A stretch of 64,000 nucleotides of DNA, taken from Hyphomicrobiales bacterium. GTDB lineage: Bacteria > Pseudomonadota > Alphaproteobacteria > Rhizobiales > Rhizobiaceae. The translations under genes and the position numbers were made by a program. Location: NCBI GenBank assembly GCA_900470805.1, contig UCCA01000012.1:388596-452595 (forward strand), read 5' to 3'. This document shows, in pieces, positions 44,325 through 54,084 of this stretch; within the stretch, counting starts at the first letter, position 1, and the number at the start of each line of letters is the position of its first letter. The notes under the pieces are model-generated. The model did not search any database. It saw nothing but the letters and a program-made list of their open reading frames with translations, and was not told the origin of the DNA.

Positions 44325-45077
44325 GTGTCTAACGATCCGACCCATCAGTTCCTGATCCAGAAGATTGTGCCGATCGAAATCGGCGGGATTGATTTCTCGT
44401 TTACGAATGCATCGCTCTTCATGGCGGCTTCCGCTGCCGTGGCTGCCGGCTTCCTCTATTTCTCGACATCGAACCGCGCGATCGTTCCCGGTCGTTCGCA
44501 GTCGGTCGCCGAGATGTCCTACGAATTCATCGCAAAGATGCTTCAGGAAGGTGCCGGCACCAAGGGAATGAAATTCTTCCCGCTGGTCTTCTCGCTCTTC
44601 ATGTTCGTGCTGACGGCAAACCTGCTCGGCATGTTCCCCTACTTCTTCACCATCACCAGCCAGATCATCGTCACCTTCGCGCTGGCCTTGCTCGTCATCG
44701 GCACGGTTCTGGTCTACGGTTTCTACAAGCACGGCTTCCACTTCCTGAATGTGTTCGTCCCGCAGGGCGTTCCCGGCATATTGCTGCCGCTGGTGGTGGC
44801 GATCGAAATCATCTCGTTCCTGTCGCGTCCGATTTCGCTCTCCGTTCGTCTCTTCGCCAACATGCTGGCCGGTCACATCACCCTTAAAGTGTTCGCGGGC
44901 TTCGTTGCCTCGCTTGGAGCCATGGGTGCGGTCGGTATCGGCGGCGCAGTTCTTCCCCTCATCATGACCGTCGCCCTGACTGGTCTCGAGTTCCTCGTCG
45001 CCTTCCTCCAGGCTTACGTCTTTGCGGTGCTGACTTGCATGTACCTCAACGACGCGATCCATCCGGGTGGCCACTAA
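44325..45077 (+). CDS. atpB: ATP synthase F0 subunit a
   Basis: 250-aa membrane subunit with five to six helices. The essential Arg is in [13 protein letters not shown], and the final helices show [24 protein letters not shown]. It forms the proton half-channels against the c-ring. GTG start with an AGAGAGAA element upstream; 75 bases after atpI. Confidence 0.97.
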   Translation: MSNDPTHQFLIQKIVPIEIGGIDFSFTNASLFMAASAAVAAGFLYFSTSNRAIVPGRSQSVAEMSYEFIAKMLQEGAGTKGMKFFPLVFSLFMFVLTANLLGMFPYFFTITSQIIVTFALALLVIGTVLVYGFYKHGFHFLNVFVPQGVPGILLPLVVAIEIISFLSRPISLSVRLFANMLAGHITLKVFAGFVASLGAMGAVGIGGAVLPLIMTVALTGLEFLVAFLQAYVFAVLTCMYLNDAIHPGGH

Positions 45078-45146
45078 GGGATACCGACATTGACGTCCAA
45101 GGGCGTCAGTCAATTCGCCGCAACAACCATTCCAAAGGAGTACAAC

Positions 45147-45374
45147 ATGGACGCGGAAGCAGCAAAGTTCATCGGTGCAGGCCTCGCTTGCTTCGGTATG
45201 GCCGGTACGGCTCTCGGCCTCGGCAATATCTTCGGCAGCTATCTCTCGGGCGCCCTGCGCAACCCGTCTGCCGCTGACAGCCAGTTCGGCCGTCTGGTAT
45301 TCGGCTTCGCCGTTACGGAAGCTCTGGGCATCTTCTCGCTGCTCGTCGCTCTCCTTCTGCTGTTCGCCGTTTAA
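45147..45374 (+). CDS. atpE: ATP synthase F0 subunit c
   Basis: 75-aa proteolipid hairpin of two helices joined by the polar loop LRNPSA. The proton-binding carboxylate is E58 in [10 protein letters not shown]. Ribosome binding site AAAGGAG is strong, fitting the high copy number of c per enzyme. A stable stem-loop follows directly. Confidence 0.97.
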   Translation: MDAEAAKFIGAGLACFGMAGTALGLGNIFGSYLSGALRNPSAADSQFGRLVFGFAVTEALGIFSLLVALLLLFAV

Positions 45375-45387
45375 TTTCGGCGCACTG

Positions 45388-45424
45388 AAGGATCACGGCC
45401 CGCCAACAGCGAGCCGTGATCCTT
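45388..45424 (+). promoter_or_regulatory. Intercistronic stem-loop between atpE and atpF'
   Basis: Perfect 12-bp stem AAGGATCACGGC / GCCGTGATCCTT with a 13-base loop, followed by TGTATTTG rather than a full T run. It could stabilise the atpE mRNA 3' end or act as a partial terminator, raising c-subunit yield over b'. Inference from position. Confidence 0.6.
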
Positions 45425-45452
45425 TGTATTTGCAGTACACCTGGAGGTGAGC

Positions 45453-46091
45453 ATGTTTTTTGTGACCCCGGCTTACGCTGAAGAAGCCCCGGCGGGAACC
45501 GCAGAAACTGGTGCAGCGACCGGTACAGACGCGCATGCCGCCCCGGCCGCAGGCGAAGTCCATACCGAGACCGGCGTGCCAGCCGAACACAAGGGCGGTG
45601 TTTTCCCGCCTTTCGATACGTCGACCTATGCGTCCCAGCTTCTGTGGCTGGCGATTTCATTCGTTGTTTTCTTCGTGCTCATGCAAAAGGTCATCGCACC
45701 GCGCATCGGCGGTATCCTCGAGCAGCGCCACACGCGCATTGCCCAGGACCTCGATGAAGCTGCGCGCCTGAAGGCACAGGCCGACGCCGACGTTGCGGCT
45801 TACGAAGCCGAACTGACGGAAGCCCGCGCCAAGTCGAATGTCATCGGCACCGCTGCGCGCGATGCTGCCAAGCTCAAGGCCGAAGCCGATCGCCGTGCGG
45901 TCGAAGCGGGTCTGGCTGAAAAATTGAAGGCCGCCGAAGGCCACATTGCCGAGATCAAGGCAAAGGCATTCGCGGACGTCGGCACGATCGCCGAGGAAAC
46001 GACAAAGGCCGTCGTCGAACAGCTGGTCGGTGGCACCGCCACCAAGGCTGAAGTGACGTCTGCCGTCAACGCCGCCAAGAAGGGAGCCTGA
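45453..46091 (+). CDS. atpG: ATP synthase F0 subunit b'
   Basis: 212-aa b-type stator subunit. An Ala/Thr/Glu-rich N-terminal stretch of about 50 residues precedes a single membrane helix (about 60-80, [15 protein letters not shown]) and a long charged coiled coil. Photosynthetic and alphaproteobacterial enzymes have b/b' heterodimers; this is the b' form by position before atpF. Rhizobial b' genes are variously called atpG or atpF2. The ATG at 45453 is preferred to the GTG two codons earlier because the GGAGG site is correctly spaced only for the ATG. Confidence 0.93.
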   Translation: MFFVTPAYAEEAPAGTAETGAATGTDAHAAPAAGEVHTETGVPAEHKGGVFPPFDTSTYASQLLWLAISFVVFFVLMQKVIAPRIGGILEQRHTRIAQDLDEAARLKAQADADVAAYEAELTEARAKSNVIGTAARDAAKLKAEADRRAVEAGLAEKLKAAEGHIAEIKAKAFADVGTIAEETTKAVVEQLVGGTATKAEVTSAVNAAKKGA

Positions 46092-46094
46092 TCG

Positions 46095-46586
46095 ATGGAA
46101 TTTGCATTGGACGCAACATTCTTCGCATTCGTCGGTCTCGTCCTGTTCCTGGCGCTGGTCGTCTACCTCAAGGTTCCCGGCATGATGGCGAAGTCGCTCG
46201 ACGACCGCGCCGATCAGATCCGCAACGAGCTCTCGGAAGCCAAGCGCCTGCGTGAAGAGGCCCAGCACCTGCTGGCCGAATACCAGCGCAAGCGCAAGGA
46301 AGCTGAAGCCGAAGCAGCCCACATTCTGGCAGCTGCCGAACGCGAAGCGGAAATGTTCACCGCCGAAGCCAAGAAGAAGACCGAGGAATTCGTTGCCAAC
46401 CGCACCGCGGTTTCGGAAGCGAAGATCAAGCAGGCGGAAGCCGATGCGATGAAGGCGGTTCGTTCCGCCGCCGTCGATCTCGCCATCGCCGCCGCCGAAA
46501 CGGTTCTGGTGAAGAAGGCAGACGCCAAGCTTCAGTCGGAGCTCTTCAGCAGCGCCCTCGGCCAGGTCAAGGCTCGCCTCAACTGA
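46095..46586 (+). CDS. atpF: ATP synthase F0 subunit b
   Basis: 163-aa stator subunit: N-terminal membrane helix (about 8-28, FFAFVGLVLFLALVVYLKV) and a long charged helix (EAKRLREEAQHLLAEYQRKRKE). It pairs with b' and links F0 to delta/F1. Three bases after atpF', so translationally linked. Followed by a strong terminator that ends the operon. Confidence 0.96.
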   Translation: MEFALDATFFAFVGLVLFLALVVYLKVPGMMAKSLDDRADQIRNELSEAKRLREEAQHLLAEYQRKRKEAEAEAAHILAAAEREAEMFTAEAKKKTEEFVANRTAVSEAKIKQAEADAMKAVRSAAVDLAIAAAETVLVKKADAKLQSELFSSALGQVKARLN

Positions 46587-46604
46587 GGTCAGTCATGCAG
46601 CCAT

Positions 46605-46635
46605 AAAAAAAGCCCCGCACTGCGGGGCTTTTTTT
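46605..46635. terminator. Bidirectional terminator between atpF and rnhB
   Basis: A7-GCCCCGCA / TGCGGGGC-T7, a textbook rho-independent terminator usable from both sides; atpF and rnhB converge here. Confidence 0.95.
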
Positions 46636-46682
46636 ATGCTTGCTGTCTTTTGCAAAGCCTGTTGCGCCCCCATGGACGGTGT

Positions 46683-47375
46683 CTAGTCGCTCTCGATGAT
46701 TTCGACTGCAACTTCGACGATCTCGACGCGTCGAAGCGGGCGAAACGTCATTCGGTGCAGCGGGCAGGGGCCGTGGCTCTCGATGCCGGCGCGGTGCCTG
46801 GCGGTTCCGTATCCGGCATGGGCCGCAAAGCCGTAGACGGGAAAGATCAGGTCGGCGCGGGTCATCATCCGGTCGCGCGTCACCTTCGCGACGATCGAGG
46901 CGGCGGCGATCGACACCGAGCGGGCATCCCCCTTGACGACGGCCTGGCCGGGGCACTCGAGCCCGGGCGGCACATCGAGCCCATCTGTCAGCACGAAGCT
47001 GGGCACGATCGACAGGCTTAGGATGGCCCGCCGCATCGCATCAAGGCTCGCTTTTCGGATATCGGTCTCATCGATCCGCCGCGAACTGGAAGAGGCAATG
47101 GCGACGGTCGACGTGGCCAGAATTTTCTCGAACAGTTCCTCCCGACGCTGCGCCGAGAGCTGCTTGGAATCGTTGAGGCCCTCGGGGATCCGCTTCGGGT
47201 CGAGAATGACGGCGGCGGCGACCACCGGTCCGGCCAATGGCCCGCGACCGGCTTCATCGACGCCGGCGACCGGCCAGTGGCCGGCCTTGCGGGCCTTCAG
47301 CTCAAGCCGGAAATCCGGCACCAGAGGAAGCTCTTCGAAAAGCATGGGAGAATCGGGTGGCGTGCGACGTTTCAT
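46683..47375 (-). CDS. rnhB: Ribonuclease HII
   Basis: 230-aa endonuclease that removes ribonucleotides from RNA:DNA hybrids. The first catalytic pair is D40-E41 in [17 protein letters not shown]; the later Asp residues lie in LTDGLDVP and KVTRDRMM. Length is typical with a short N-terminal extension. Downstream of a radical SAM gene on the same strand (107 bases). Confidence 0.95.
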   Translation of the reverse strand: MKRRTPPDSPMLFEELPLVPDFRLELKARKAGHWPVAGVDEAGRGPLAGPVVAAAVILDPKRIPEGLNDSKQLSAQRREELFEKILATSTVAIASSSSRRIDETDIRKASLDAMRRAILSLSIVPSFVLTDGLDVPPGLECPGQAVVKGDARSVSIAAASIVAKVTRDRMMTRADLIFPVYGFAAHAGYGTARHRAGIESHGPCPLHRMTFRPLRRVEIVEVAVEIIESD

Positions 47376-47482
47376 GCGGCTGAACTTCGCACGCCAACCC
47401 GATTTCCTGCAAGTCCCCGAAACAGGGCGGCGGACCGGGGACTTGAGAACGGACGGCCAGGGTCAGCCGTCCGAAGTTGATT

Positions 47483-48640
47483 TCAGAGCAGCGACAGCTG
47501 CACGCCGCTGCCATCCGGCGGCACGAACAGGTCGTCGCGCAATGGCATGCTGCGGCGGGTCATGCCGAGCCGCTTGGTGGCCATCTCGAAGCGGCGGGCG
47601 ATCTGCCAGGCATAGGGACCGGCGCCCTTCATCCGCTTGCCGAAATCGGCATCGTAATCCTTGCCGCCGCGCATCGAGCGCACCAGCGACATGACGTGCC
47701 GGTAGCGATCCGGATAATGCTGCAGCAGCCAGTCGCGAAACAGCGGCGATACCTCCAGCGGCAGCCGCAGGATCACGTAGCCCGCTTCCGTCGCGCCAGC
47801 GGCATGCGAGGCGTCGAGAATGCGCTCGATCTCGTGATCGTTGAGCGCCGGAATGACCGGCGCCACCATCACCGAAGTGCGGATGCCGGCCTCACTCAGT
47901 GCCTTCACCGCCTCCAGCCGCCGCGATGGCGTCGCGGCCCGCGGCTCCATCGTCCGCGCCAGCTTGCGGTCGAGCGTCGTGATCGACAGCGACACGCGCA
48001 CCAGATGCTTGTCGGCCATCCGCTGCAGTATATCGAGATCGCGCAGGATCAACGCCGACTTGGTGACGATCGACACCGGATGATTGGCTTTCTCCAGCAC
48101 CTCGAGAATCTGGCGCATCACCCGCCATTCCTTCTCGATCGGCTGGTACGGGTCTGTGTTGGTGCCGATGGCGATGACGCGCGGCTTGTATCCGGGCTTT
48201 GCCAGTTCCCGTTCCAGGAGCTTCGGCGCATCCGGCTTGGCAAACAGCCTGGCCTCGAAATCGAGACCGGCGGATAGTCCCATATAGGCGTGCGTCGGCC
48301 GCGCGAAACAGTAGATGCAACCATGCTCGCAGCCGCGATACGGGTTGATCGAACGGTCGAAAGGAATATCCGGCGACTCGTTGCGGGTAATCGCCGTGCG
48401 CGGCTTCTCGATCTGCACCTCGGTCCTGAACGGCGGCAGCTCTTCCAGCGTCTGCCAGCCGTCGTCGAATGTCTCGCGGCTCTGTGGCTCGAAACGCCCG
48501 CTCGGGTTCAGCCCGGCGGCGCGGCCACGGCGACGATCGACATCGATGCGAAGACCGGAGGAAACGATCATCGCGTCGGCAATATCTGCCGTATTGGCAG
48601 GCGCGAAAGCGGCCTGCCCTGCAAGGGACTGCTCGTTCAT
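47483..48640 (-). CDS. PA0069 family radical SAM protein
   Basis: 385-aa radical SAM protein related to spore photoproduct lyase-like enzymes. The cluster motif is CEHGCIYC, Cys at 104, 108 and 111, i.e. C-x3-C-x2-C, followed by the aromatic CFARPTHAYMG typical of this family; IGTNTDPYQPIE and the ALNDHEIERIL segment follow. The reaction is unknown. Upstream of rnhB on the same strand, a pairing frequent in rhizobia. Confidence 0.9.
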   Translation of the reverse strand: MNEQSLAGQAAFAPANTADIADAMIVSSGLRIDVDRRRGRAAGLNPSGRFEPQSRETFDDGWQTLEELPPFRTEVQIEKPRTAITRNESPDIPFDRSINPYRGCEHGCIYCFARPTHAYMGLSAGLDFEARLFAKPDAPKLLERELAKPGYKPRVIAIGTNTDPYQPIEKEWRVMRQILEVLEKANHPVSIVTKSALILRDLDILQRMADKHLVRVSLSITTLDRKLARTMEPRAATPSRRLEAVKALSEAGIRTSVMVAPVIPALNDHEIERILDASHAAGATEAGYVILRLPLEVSPLFRDWLLQHYPDRYRHVMSLVRSMRGGKDYDADFGKRMKGAGPYAWQIARRFEMATKRLGMTRRSMPLRDDLFVPPDGSGVQLSLL

Positions 48641-48777
48641 CGGATTCTCCGTCGACGAAAGACGTGGCCTTCGTCCGTTCTGGTGGTTAAATTCCTATCG
48701 CCGAAAAGAGAACAATGCAAGAACAAAATTCGAAAACTGTTGCTGGTAATTTTTGTGCGGCGCACTATAAATAGGCA

Positions 48778-49293
48778 ATGTTGACTGTTGTATTGGAATG
48801 CCGGGATCAGGAACCTGAGCTGGCGCAGACTCTGTCCGTATTGGTGGCTGGCGCGATCGAAGGGCTTGTCAGCGATGTCGTGGTGCTTGACCATGGCTCG
48901 CGGGATGGCTCCTCGAAGGTCGCCGATGCCGCCGGCTGCCGGTTCCACCAGCAGTGGGATATCAAGGACATCCTGCGTTCGGCACGCGGCGAATGGCTGC
49001 TCTTCGTCGAGCCCGGAGCCCGCCCGCAGAGCGGCTGGATCGATGAGATTTCCGAATATGTGGCGCTGAACAAGCTGCCGGCGCGCTTCACCGCCTCGCG
49101 CGTATATCGCCGGCCGTTCTACCAGCGCCTGCGGCGTCTGGCGCCACTCGAACTCGGGCTGCTGTTGCCGAAAAAATATGCGCTGGCGTCGGCCCGCAGC
49201 GGTATGCACTTGGCGGAGTTCGTCAAGGGGCAGAAGCTGCGCAAGCTCTCCAGCGAGCTTATCCCTTCCTGGGTAGCCCGCTCGGCGCGCTGA
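48778..49293 (+). CDS. Small glycosyltransferase 2-like protein
   Basis: 171-aa protein with the N-terminal half of a GT-A fold: MLTVVLECRDQEPELAQTL and VVVLDHGSRDGSSKVADAAG correspond to the nucleotide-binding start of family 2 glycosyltransferases, and EWLLFVEPGARPQSGW replaces the usual DxD region, with no DxD visible. It is much shorter than active GT2 enzymes, so it may be a truncated or non-catalytic member. Convergent with moaB (6 bases between stops). Confidence 0.75.
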   Translation: MLTVVLECRDQEPELAQTLSVLVAGAIEGLVSDVVVLDHGSRDGSSKVADAAGCRFHQQWDIKDILRSARGEWLLFVEPGARPQSGWIDEISEYVALNKLPARFTASRVYRRPFYQRLRRLAPLELGLLLPKKYALASARSGMHLAEFVKGQKLRKLSSELIPSWVARSAR

Positions 49294-49299
49294 GCGGCG

Positions 49300-49851
49300 C
49301 TATGAGGATGCGCCGCGCTTCAGGTGCTCGTCGAGCCGCGGCATGATCTCCACGAAATTGCATGGCATGTGGCGGTAGTCGAACTGGCCCTTGATGATGC
49401 CGTCCCAGGCATCCTTGCAGGCGCCGGGCGAGCCCGGCAGCACGAAGACGAAGGTGGTGCCGATCAGCCCTGCGGTCGCCCGCGACTGGACGGTCGAGGT
49501 GCCGATCTTGTCGTGCGAGATGCGGTGAAACACCGCCGAAAAGCCGTCCATCCTCTTGTCGAACAGTGGCTCGAGCGCCTCCGGCGTCACGTCGCGTCCG
49601 GTAAACCCGGTGCCGCCGGTTGTGATCACGACATCGATGTCTTCCTGCCGCGTCCAGTCCGTGACCTGCTCCGCAATCGCATGGCGATCGTCCGGCGCGA
49701 TGGCCCGGGCAACCAGCCTGTGGCCGGCATCGCCGATTCGCGCCGCCAGCGTATCACCGGAGCGGTCGTCGTCGAAGGTGCGCGTATCGGACACGGTCAG
49801 AACCGCGAATCCAACCGGTATGAACGGACGATTTTCATCAACGCCTGCCAT
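49300..49851 (-). CDS. moaB: Molybdenum cofactor protein MoaB (molybdopterin adenylyltransferase)
   Basis: 183-aa protein of the MoaB/Mog family. IAVLTVSDTR-type start (FAVLTVSDTR), ITTGGTGFTGRDVTPEAL and LPGSPGACKDAWD are the molybdopterin/ATP-binding signatures. It activates molybdopterin by adenylation before Mo insertion. The start at 49851 overlaps the end of ispE by 14 bases and has GGGAG 6 bases upstream; the ATG two codons before it is less well spaced. Length exceeds E. coli MoaB by about 10 residues. Confidence 0.93.
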   Translation of the reverse strand: MAGVDENRPFIPVGFAVLTVSDTRTFDDDRSGDTLAARIGDAGHRLVARAIAPDDRHAIAEQVTDWTRQEDIDVVITTGGTGFTGRDVTPEALEPLFDKRMDGFSAVFHRISHDKIGTSTVQSRATAGLIGTTFVFVLPGSPGACKDAWDGIIKGQFDYRHMPCNFVEIMPRLDEHLKRGASS

Positions 49852-50755
49852 GATCATCTCCCGCCATCGTTTCCGTCGCTTCGAAATACCAGTCCGGCCG
49901 CAGTTTTTGAAGCCTCTCGGCAGCGGCCACGGCGTCGGCTTGGCTGTCGAAGATGCCGAAGCACGTTGCGCCGGAGCCCGACATCCGCACGAACAGCGCG
50001 CCGGCGTCATCCAGCATATGGGATATCTCGGCAATTTCCGGCACCAGCGCCCGGGCCGGCGCCTCGAGGTCGTTGCGCATGTCGGCAAGCGCGCCGAGCC
50101 AGGATGCGCCGGGATCGACGGCAAGCCGGCCATTGGTCTTGCCGTCAAGCCGCTGGAAGACCTCGGGCGTCGACACGCGCTTCAGCGGGTTGGCGAGAAC
50201 GATGTTAAACCCCGGCAGGTCATCAACCGCCTCGATCTGTTCGCCGATGCCGCGGGCGATCAGAGGCCGGCTCGCCAGGCACATCGAAACATCGGCGCCG
50301 AGCCGGACAGCAATCGCATCGAGCGTGTCGGCGGGAAGGGGCGTGCCCCAGAGCCGCAGCAACCCGCGCAGCGCCGCTGCCGCATCCGCCGAACCGCCGC
50401 CGATGCCGGATGCAATCGGCAGGTCCTTGCGCAGATGGATGCGGACCGCAGGCGCCTTGCCGCCGGCCTCGATGACGGCAGCGCGCAGCGCATCGCGCGC
50501 CTGCAGCACGAGATTGGTCCGCGCGTCGCCTTGCAGCGCGTCGCCGAAGCGCCCCGATATATGGAATTCGTCCGCATCTGTCGCTGCGAAGTCGAGCCGG
50601 TCGCCGCATCTGGCGAAGGTCACCAGCATCTCCAGCAGGTGGTAGCCGTCGCTTCTCTGGCCCGTCACATGCAGGGCCAGATTGATCTTGGCAAAGGCAT
50701 CCTCGCTGATGGCAACGCCCGGATCGATGTCCGGGGGAGCGCCTGTGTCAGCCAT
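49838..50755 (-). CDS. ispE: 4-diphosphocytidyl-2-C-methyl-D-erythritol kinase
   Basis: 305-aa GHMP kinase of the non-mevalonate isoprenoid pathway. AFAKINLALHVTGQRSDGYH at the N-terminus and the ATP-loop PIASGIGGGSADAAA are diagnostic; the C-terminal MSGSGATCFGIF is also conserved. It lies 6 bases after the TPR protein gene and overlaps moaB, indicating one transcript. Confidence 0.95.
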   Translation of the reverse strand: MADTGAPPDIDPGVAISEDAFAKINLALHVTGQRSDGYHLLEMLVTFARCGDRLDFAATDADEFHISGRFGDALQGDARTNLVLQARDALRAAVIEAGGKAPAVRIHLRKDLPIASGIGGGSADAAAALRGLLRLWGTPLPADTLDAIAVRLGADVSMCLASRPLIARGIGEQIEAVDDLPGFNIVLANPLKRVSTPEVFQRLDGKTNGRLAVDPGASWLGALADMRNDLEAPARALVPEIAEISHMLDDAGALFVRMSGSGATCFGIFDSQADAVAAAERLQKLRPDWYFEATETMAGDDHGRR

Positions 50756-50761
50756 GGATGA

Positions 50762-52594
50762 TCAGGTCTTCTTGTCGGCCGGCTTCGGATCGATCGGCGC
50801 CGGATCCGGTGTCTTCTTGTCGACGGTCTTTGCGTCGTCGGTTGCGGCCGGCAGCCCGTTGGCGATCTTGTCCTTGATCTTCGGGATTTCGGCAGCCTCG
50901 GGCTCGGAGCCAAGCGCCCGGTTCCACTGGTAGACGGCCTCGAGCTTGCGCCCGACGCGCCAGTAGGCATCGCCCAGATGGTCGTTGATCGTTGCGTCGC
51001 CGGCCTTGATCTGGGCGGCGCGTTCCAGCTCTTCGGCTGCGTCGTCGAACCGGCCGAGACGGTAATAGGCCCAGCCGAGCGAATCGATGATGTAGCCATC
51101 GTCAGGCCGGAGATCGACGGCCTTCTTGATCATGTCGAGACCCTCGTCGAGGTTCCGGTTCATGTCGATCCAGGAATAGCCGAGATAGTTCAGCACCTGC
51201 GGCTGGTTCGGGTTGAGCTCCAGCGCCTTGCGGAAGCTCGGCTCTGCCTTGTCCCATTGCTTCAGGCGCTCGTAGGCGATGCCGCGCTGGAAGAACACGG
51301 TCCAGGCGGTCTTGCCCGGCAGAGGCCCGATCACGTCGACGGCCTTGTCGTAGTTCGCCGCCATGGCGGCATAGTCCTTGGCGTCGGAGAGAACGCTGCC
51401 ATAGGCGAGGTAGCTGCGGATATCCTTCGGGTCCGATTCGATCAGCCCCTGCAGATGCTTGCGCGCCTCCTCGACCTTGCCGCCTTCGGCCAGCGCCAGG
51501 CCGAGCTGTAGCTCGGAGATGCGGCTCATCGGCGAAGTGTCCGGCACTTCCTTGTAGAGCGCGATCGCGCGGTCCGTCTGGCTCTGCTTTTCGGCAATGC
51601 CGCCCAGCATGACCAGCGCATCGGCGCTGTCGGGGTCGAGCGCGCGGGAAATCTGCAGGTAGAGCGAAACGATGTCTTCGGCGCCGTCGCGGTTCAGCGC
51701 GCCGGCAAACGAGAACAGCACGCCGGCCGCGCCCTGCTTGGCGGTGGTGATCTGCTGCACCTGCTTCTCGTTGTTGGTAATGCTCTGGCGCAGCGCGTTG
51801 AGCGGCGCGTAGTTCGGAAGCAGGTTGTCGCCGACGGAGATCGTGTCCAGCGCCTTCTGCTTGTTGCCCTGCGTCGCTTCCAGACGGGCGAGCGCCATGA
51901 TCGCCCGCATGAAGGTATCTGGCGCGGTGGCCGCGCCGTCCTTGTCGAGAACGGCATCGTTCAGGTGCTTGCGCGCCGAACGAACGTCGCCGTTGACCAC
52001 GGCGATCGCGCCGGCATTGTAGTTCTGGAAGATGGCCAGCCAGTCCGGCCCCTTCATCTTCTCGACCTGCGCCAGCGCATCCTTGCCCTTGCCGTCGCCG
52101 AGGCGTGCCCAGGCAGCCATCAGGTCGTTCATCACCCGGTCAAGGTCGGTCGGGCCAGTGGTCTTGAGAGCGGATTGGGCGGTCTTGAATTCGCCGCGTC
52201 GGATGGCGTCGGCGCCACGCACGATGGTCGACAGCCGCTCGATGCTCGGATCGTTCTTCAGGTCGTTGGCGTAGCGGACGCTGTCCTTGATGTCGCCGTT
52301 CAGAAGCAGCGAGATCATCAGGCGCTGGCGAATCTCGGGATTGCCGGGCTCGATCTGCAGCGCCTTCTTGTAGAGTTCGATCGCCGTCTCGTAATCGTGA
52401 TCGACATCGGCGGTGCGGGCGGCGAGCAGGGCGCCGGCGAAGGTGTTGACGCTATCGGGATCGAAGATCACGTTGGCGCTCGCGTCGTCCGTCTTGGCCG
52501 CGTCTTCGGCATTGGCGCCGCCAAGCGCACCCAGCGACAGAACTGCCGCAAGGGCTGCGCTCGAAAGAAGACGAATGGCAAAATTCCGCCGCAT
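50762..52594 (-). CDS. Exported tetratricopeptide repeat protein
   Basis: 610-aa protein with a signal peptide (MRRNFAIRLLSSAALAAVLSL, cleavage near ANA-ED). About twelve TPR-like helical pairs are spread through it; the C-terminal four (from about 430: AWTVFFQRGIAYERLKQWDKA, LNYLGYSWIDMNRNLDEGL, IIDSLGWAYYRLGRFDDA, INDHLGDAYWRVGRKLEA) are canonical. The tail is Lys/Pro/Asp-rich. It is probably a periplasmic scaffold; similar proteins precede ispE in rhizobia. Partner unknown. Confidence 0.9.
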   Translation of the reverse strand: MRRNFAIRLLSSAALAAVLSLGALGGANAEDAAKTDDASANVIFDPDSVNTFAGALLAARTADVDHDYETAIELYKKALQIEPGNPEIRQRLMISLLLNGDIKDSVRYANDLKNDPSIERLSTIVRGADAIRRGEFKTAQSALKTTGPTDLDRVMNDLMAAWARLGDGKGKDALAQVEKMKGPDWLAIFQNYNAGAIAVVNGDVRSARKHLNDAVLDKDGAATAPDTFMRAIMALARLEATQGNKQKALDTISVGDNLLPNYAPLNALRQSITNNEKQVQQITTAKQGAAGVLFSFAGALNRDGAEDIVSLYLQISRALDPDSADALVMLGGIAEKQSQTDRAIALYKEVPDTSPMSRISELQLGLALAEGGKVEEARKHLQGLIESDPKDIRSYLAYGSVLSDAKDYAAMAANYDKAVDVIGPLPGKTAWTVFFQRGIAYERLKQWDKAEPSFRKALELNPNQPQVLNYLGYSWIDMNRNLDEGLDMIKKAVDLRPDDGYIIDSLGWAYYRLGRFDDAAEELERAAQIKAGDATINDHLGDAYWRVGRKLEAVYQWNRALGSEPEAAEIPKIKDKIANGLPAATDDAKTVDKKTPDPAPIDPKPADKKT

Positions 52595-52723
52595 TAGAAA
52601 ACCTTTCGTGAGGGCAGCCAGCATGCGCCGACTGCAAAATCAGTTGAACAGACTGATTCACGACAGGATGGCTTTTTTGAAGCGGTCCCGCAAGAAAATC
52701 AGCCTGTGATCAATGACTGTCGG

Positions 52724-53740
52724 TTAATTGACGCGCTCGATGCAGAAGTCGATGACTTCCATCAGTGCCGATTTCCATGCCGTGTCGGGAAGCGGTGCCA
52801 GCGCATCGCGTGCGATCGTCCCATAATGGACCGCGCGACCGATCGTGTCGTTCAGCGTTCCGTATTTGGTGATCAGGCCCAGCGCCTTTTCCAGATTCTG
52901 GTCGCTGCTGTCGCCACCCTCGATCGCCTTGCGCCAGAAAGCGCGCTCATCTTCGGTGCCGCGGCGGTAGGCGAGGATCACGGGAAGCGTGATCTTTCCC
53001 TCGCGGAAATCGTCGCCGACATTTTTGCCGAGATCGGCGGCCTTGCCACCGTAGTCGAGCGCGTCATCGACCAGCTGGAAGGCGAGGCCGAGGTTCATGC
53101 CGTAGGACTTCATCGCATTGCGCCCAGCCTTGCCGGCGTCGGCCACGATCGGGCCGACTTCGGCGGCAGCCGCAAACAGCGCTGCCGTCTTGGCGCGGAT
53201 GACCGAGAGATAGTCGTCCTCGGTCGTTTCCATGTTCTTGGCGACCGAAAGCTGCAGCACTTCGCCCTCGGCGATGACGCAGGCAGCCGAGGAGAGAACG
53301 TCGAGCGCGTCGAGCGAGCCGACATCGACCATCATCCGGAAAGCCTGGCCGAGCAGGAAGTCGCCGACGAGGACGCTTGCCTGGTTGCCCCAGATCATCC
53401 GGGCAGTGGACTTGCCGCGGCGCAGGTCACTTTCGTCGACAACGTCGTCGTGCAAAAGCGTCGCCGTGTGCATGAACTCGACCGAGGTCGCGAGCTTGAT
53501 GTGATTTTCGCCCTTGTAGCCGAACAGCGCGGAGGAGGCGAGCGTCAGCATCGGTCGCAGGCGCTTGCCGCCGGACGAGATCAGATGGTTCGCCACCTCG
53601 GGGATCATCTGCACGTCTGAACCGGCCTTCGAAAGGATCAACTGGTTGACCCGCTCCATGTCCGCCTTGGTTAGATCCACCAAAGGCTTGACGGATGCCA
53701 GTTTGTTTTTGCTTTCTTCAAGCGGTATGACCACGCCCAA
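52724..53740 (-). CDS. Long-chain polyprenyl diphosphate synthase (octa/decaprenyl)
   Basis: 338-aa trans-prenyltransferase making the ubiquinone side chain; Rhizobiaceae use Q-10, so decaprenyl is expected. The first Asp-rich motif is DDVVD (D98, D99, D102), the second is in QLVDDALDYGG, and SGGKRLRP binds the diphosphate. The start was set at a TTG (53740) because CAGGAG lies 9 bases upstream and the protein then begins MGVVIPLEES as in related proteins; a GTG two codons later is the alternative. Divergent from DUF2007. Confidence 0.92.
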   Translation of the reverse strand: MGVVIPLEESKNKLASVKPLVDLTKADMERVNQLILSKAGSDVQMIPEVANHLISSGGKRLRPMLTLASSALFGYKGENHIKLATSVEFMHTATLLHDDVVDESDLRRGKSTARMIWGNQASVLVGDFLLGQAFRMMVDVGSLDALDVLSSAACVIAEGEVLQLSVAKNMETTEDDYLSVIRAKTAALFAAAAEVGPIVADAGKAGRNAMKSYGMNLGLAFQLVDDALDYGGKAADLGKNVGDDFREGKITLPVILAYRRGTEDERAFWRKAIEGGDSSDQNLEKALGLITKYGTLNDTIGRAVHYGTIARDALAPLPDTAWKSALMEVIDFCIERVN

Positions 53741-53849
53741 CGACCCGGACTCCTGTTCACTCTGTGAATTAGACCATAGAAAGGGGCGGCAGAAGCGGCA
53801 AGAGGCGAAATTGCCACGTCGCGGAAAATTGAAAGGGATTTCACGGCAA

Positions 53850-54077
53850 ATGCATGAACTTATCCGCGCCAACGATCCCGTGCTGCTCTCCTTTGCCGAG
53901 AGCCTGATGAAGGATGCCGGTATCCACTGCTTCATCGCCGATCAGGGAATGAGCATTCTCGAAGGTTCGCTCGGCATGCTGCCGCGCCGCCTGCTCGTCG
54001 ATGAGGACCACGCCGACCGCGCCCGCCGCATCCTCGTCGATGCCGGTCTCGGCGACGAACTGCGCGAACGGAAGTGA
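53850..54077 (+). CDS. DUF2007 domain protein
   Basis: 75-aa small protein of the DUF2007 family (putative signal-transducing or metal-related ferredoxin-like fold; function unknown): HELIRANDPVLLSFAESLM, GIHCFIADQGMSI, LLVDEDHADRARRIL. AAAGGGA is the ribosome binding site. It ends 7 bases before the methyltransferase gene, and this pair is conserved in rhizobia. Confidence 0.88.
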   Translation: MHELIRANDPVLLSFAESLMKDAGIHCFIADQGMSILEGSLGMLPRRLLVDEDHADRARRILVDAGLGDELRERK

Positions 54078-54084
54078 GCGAACG

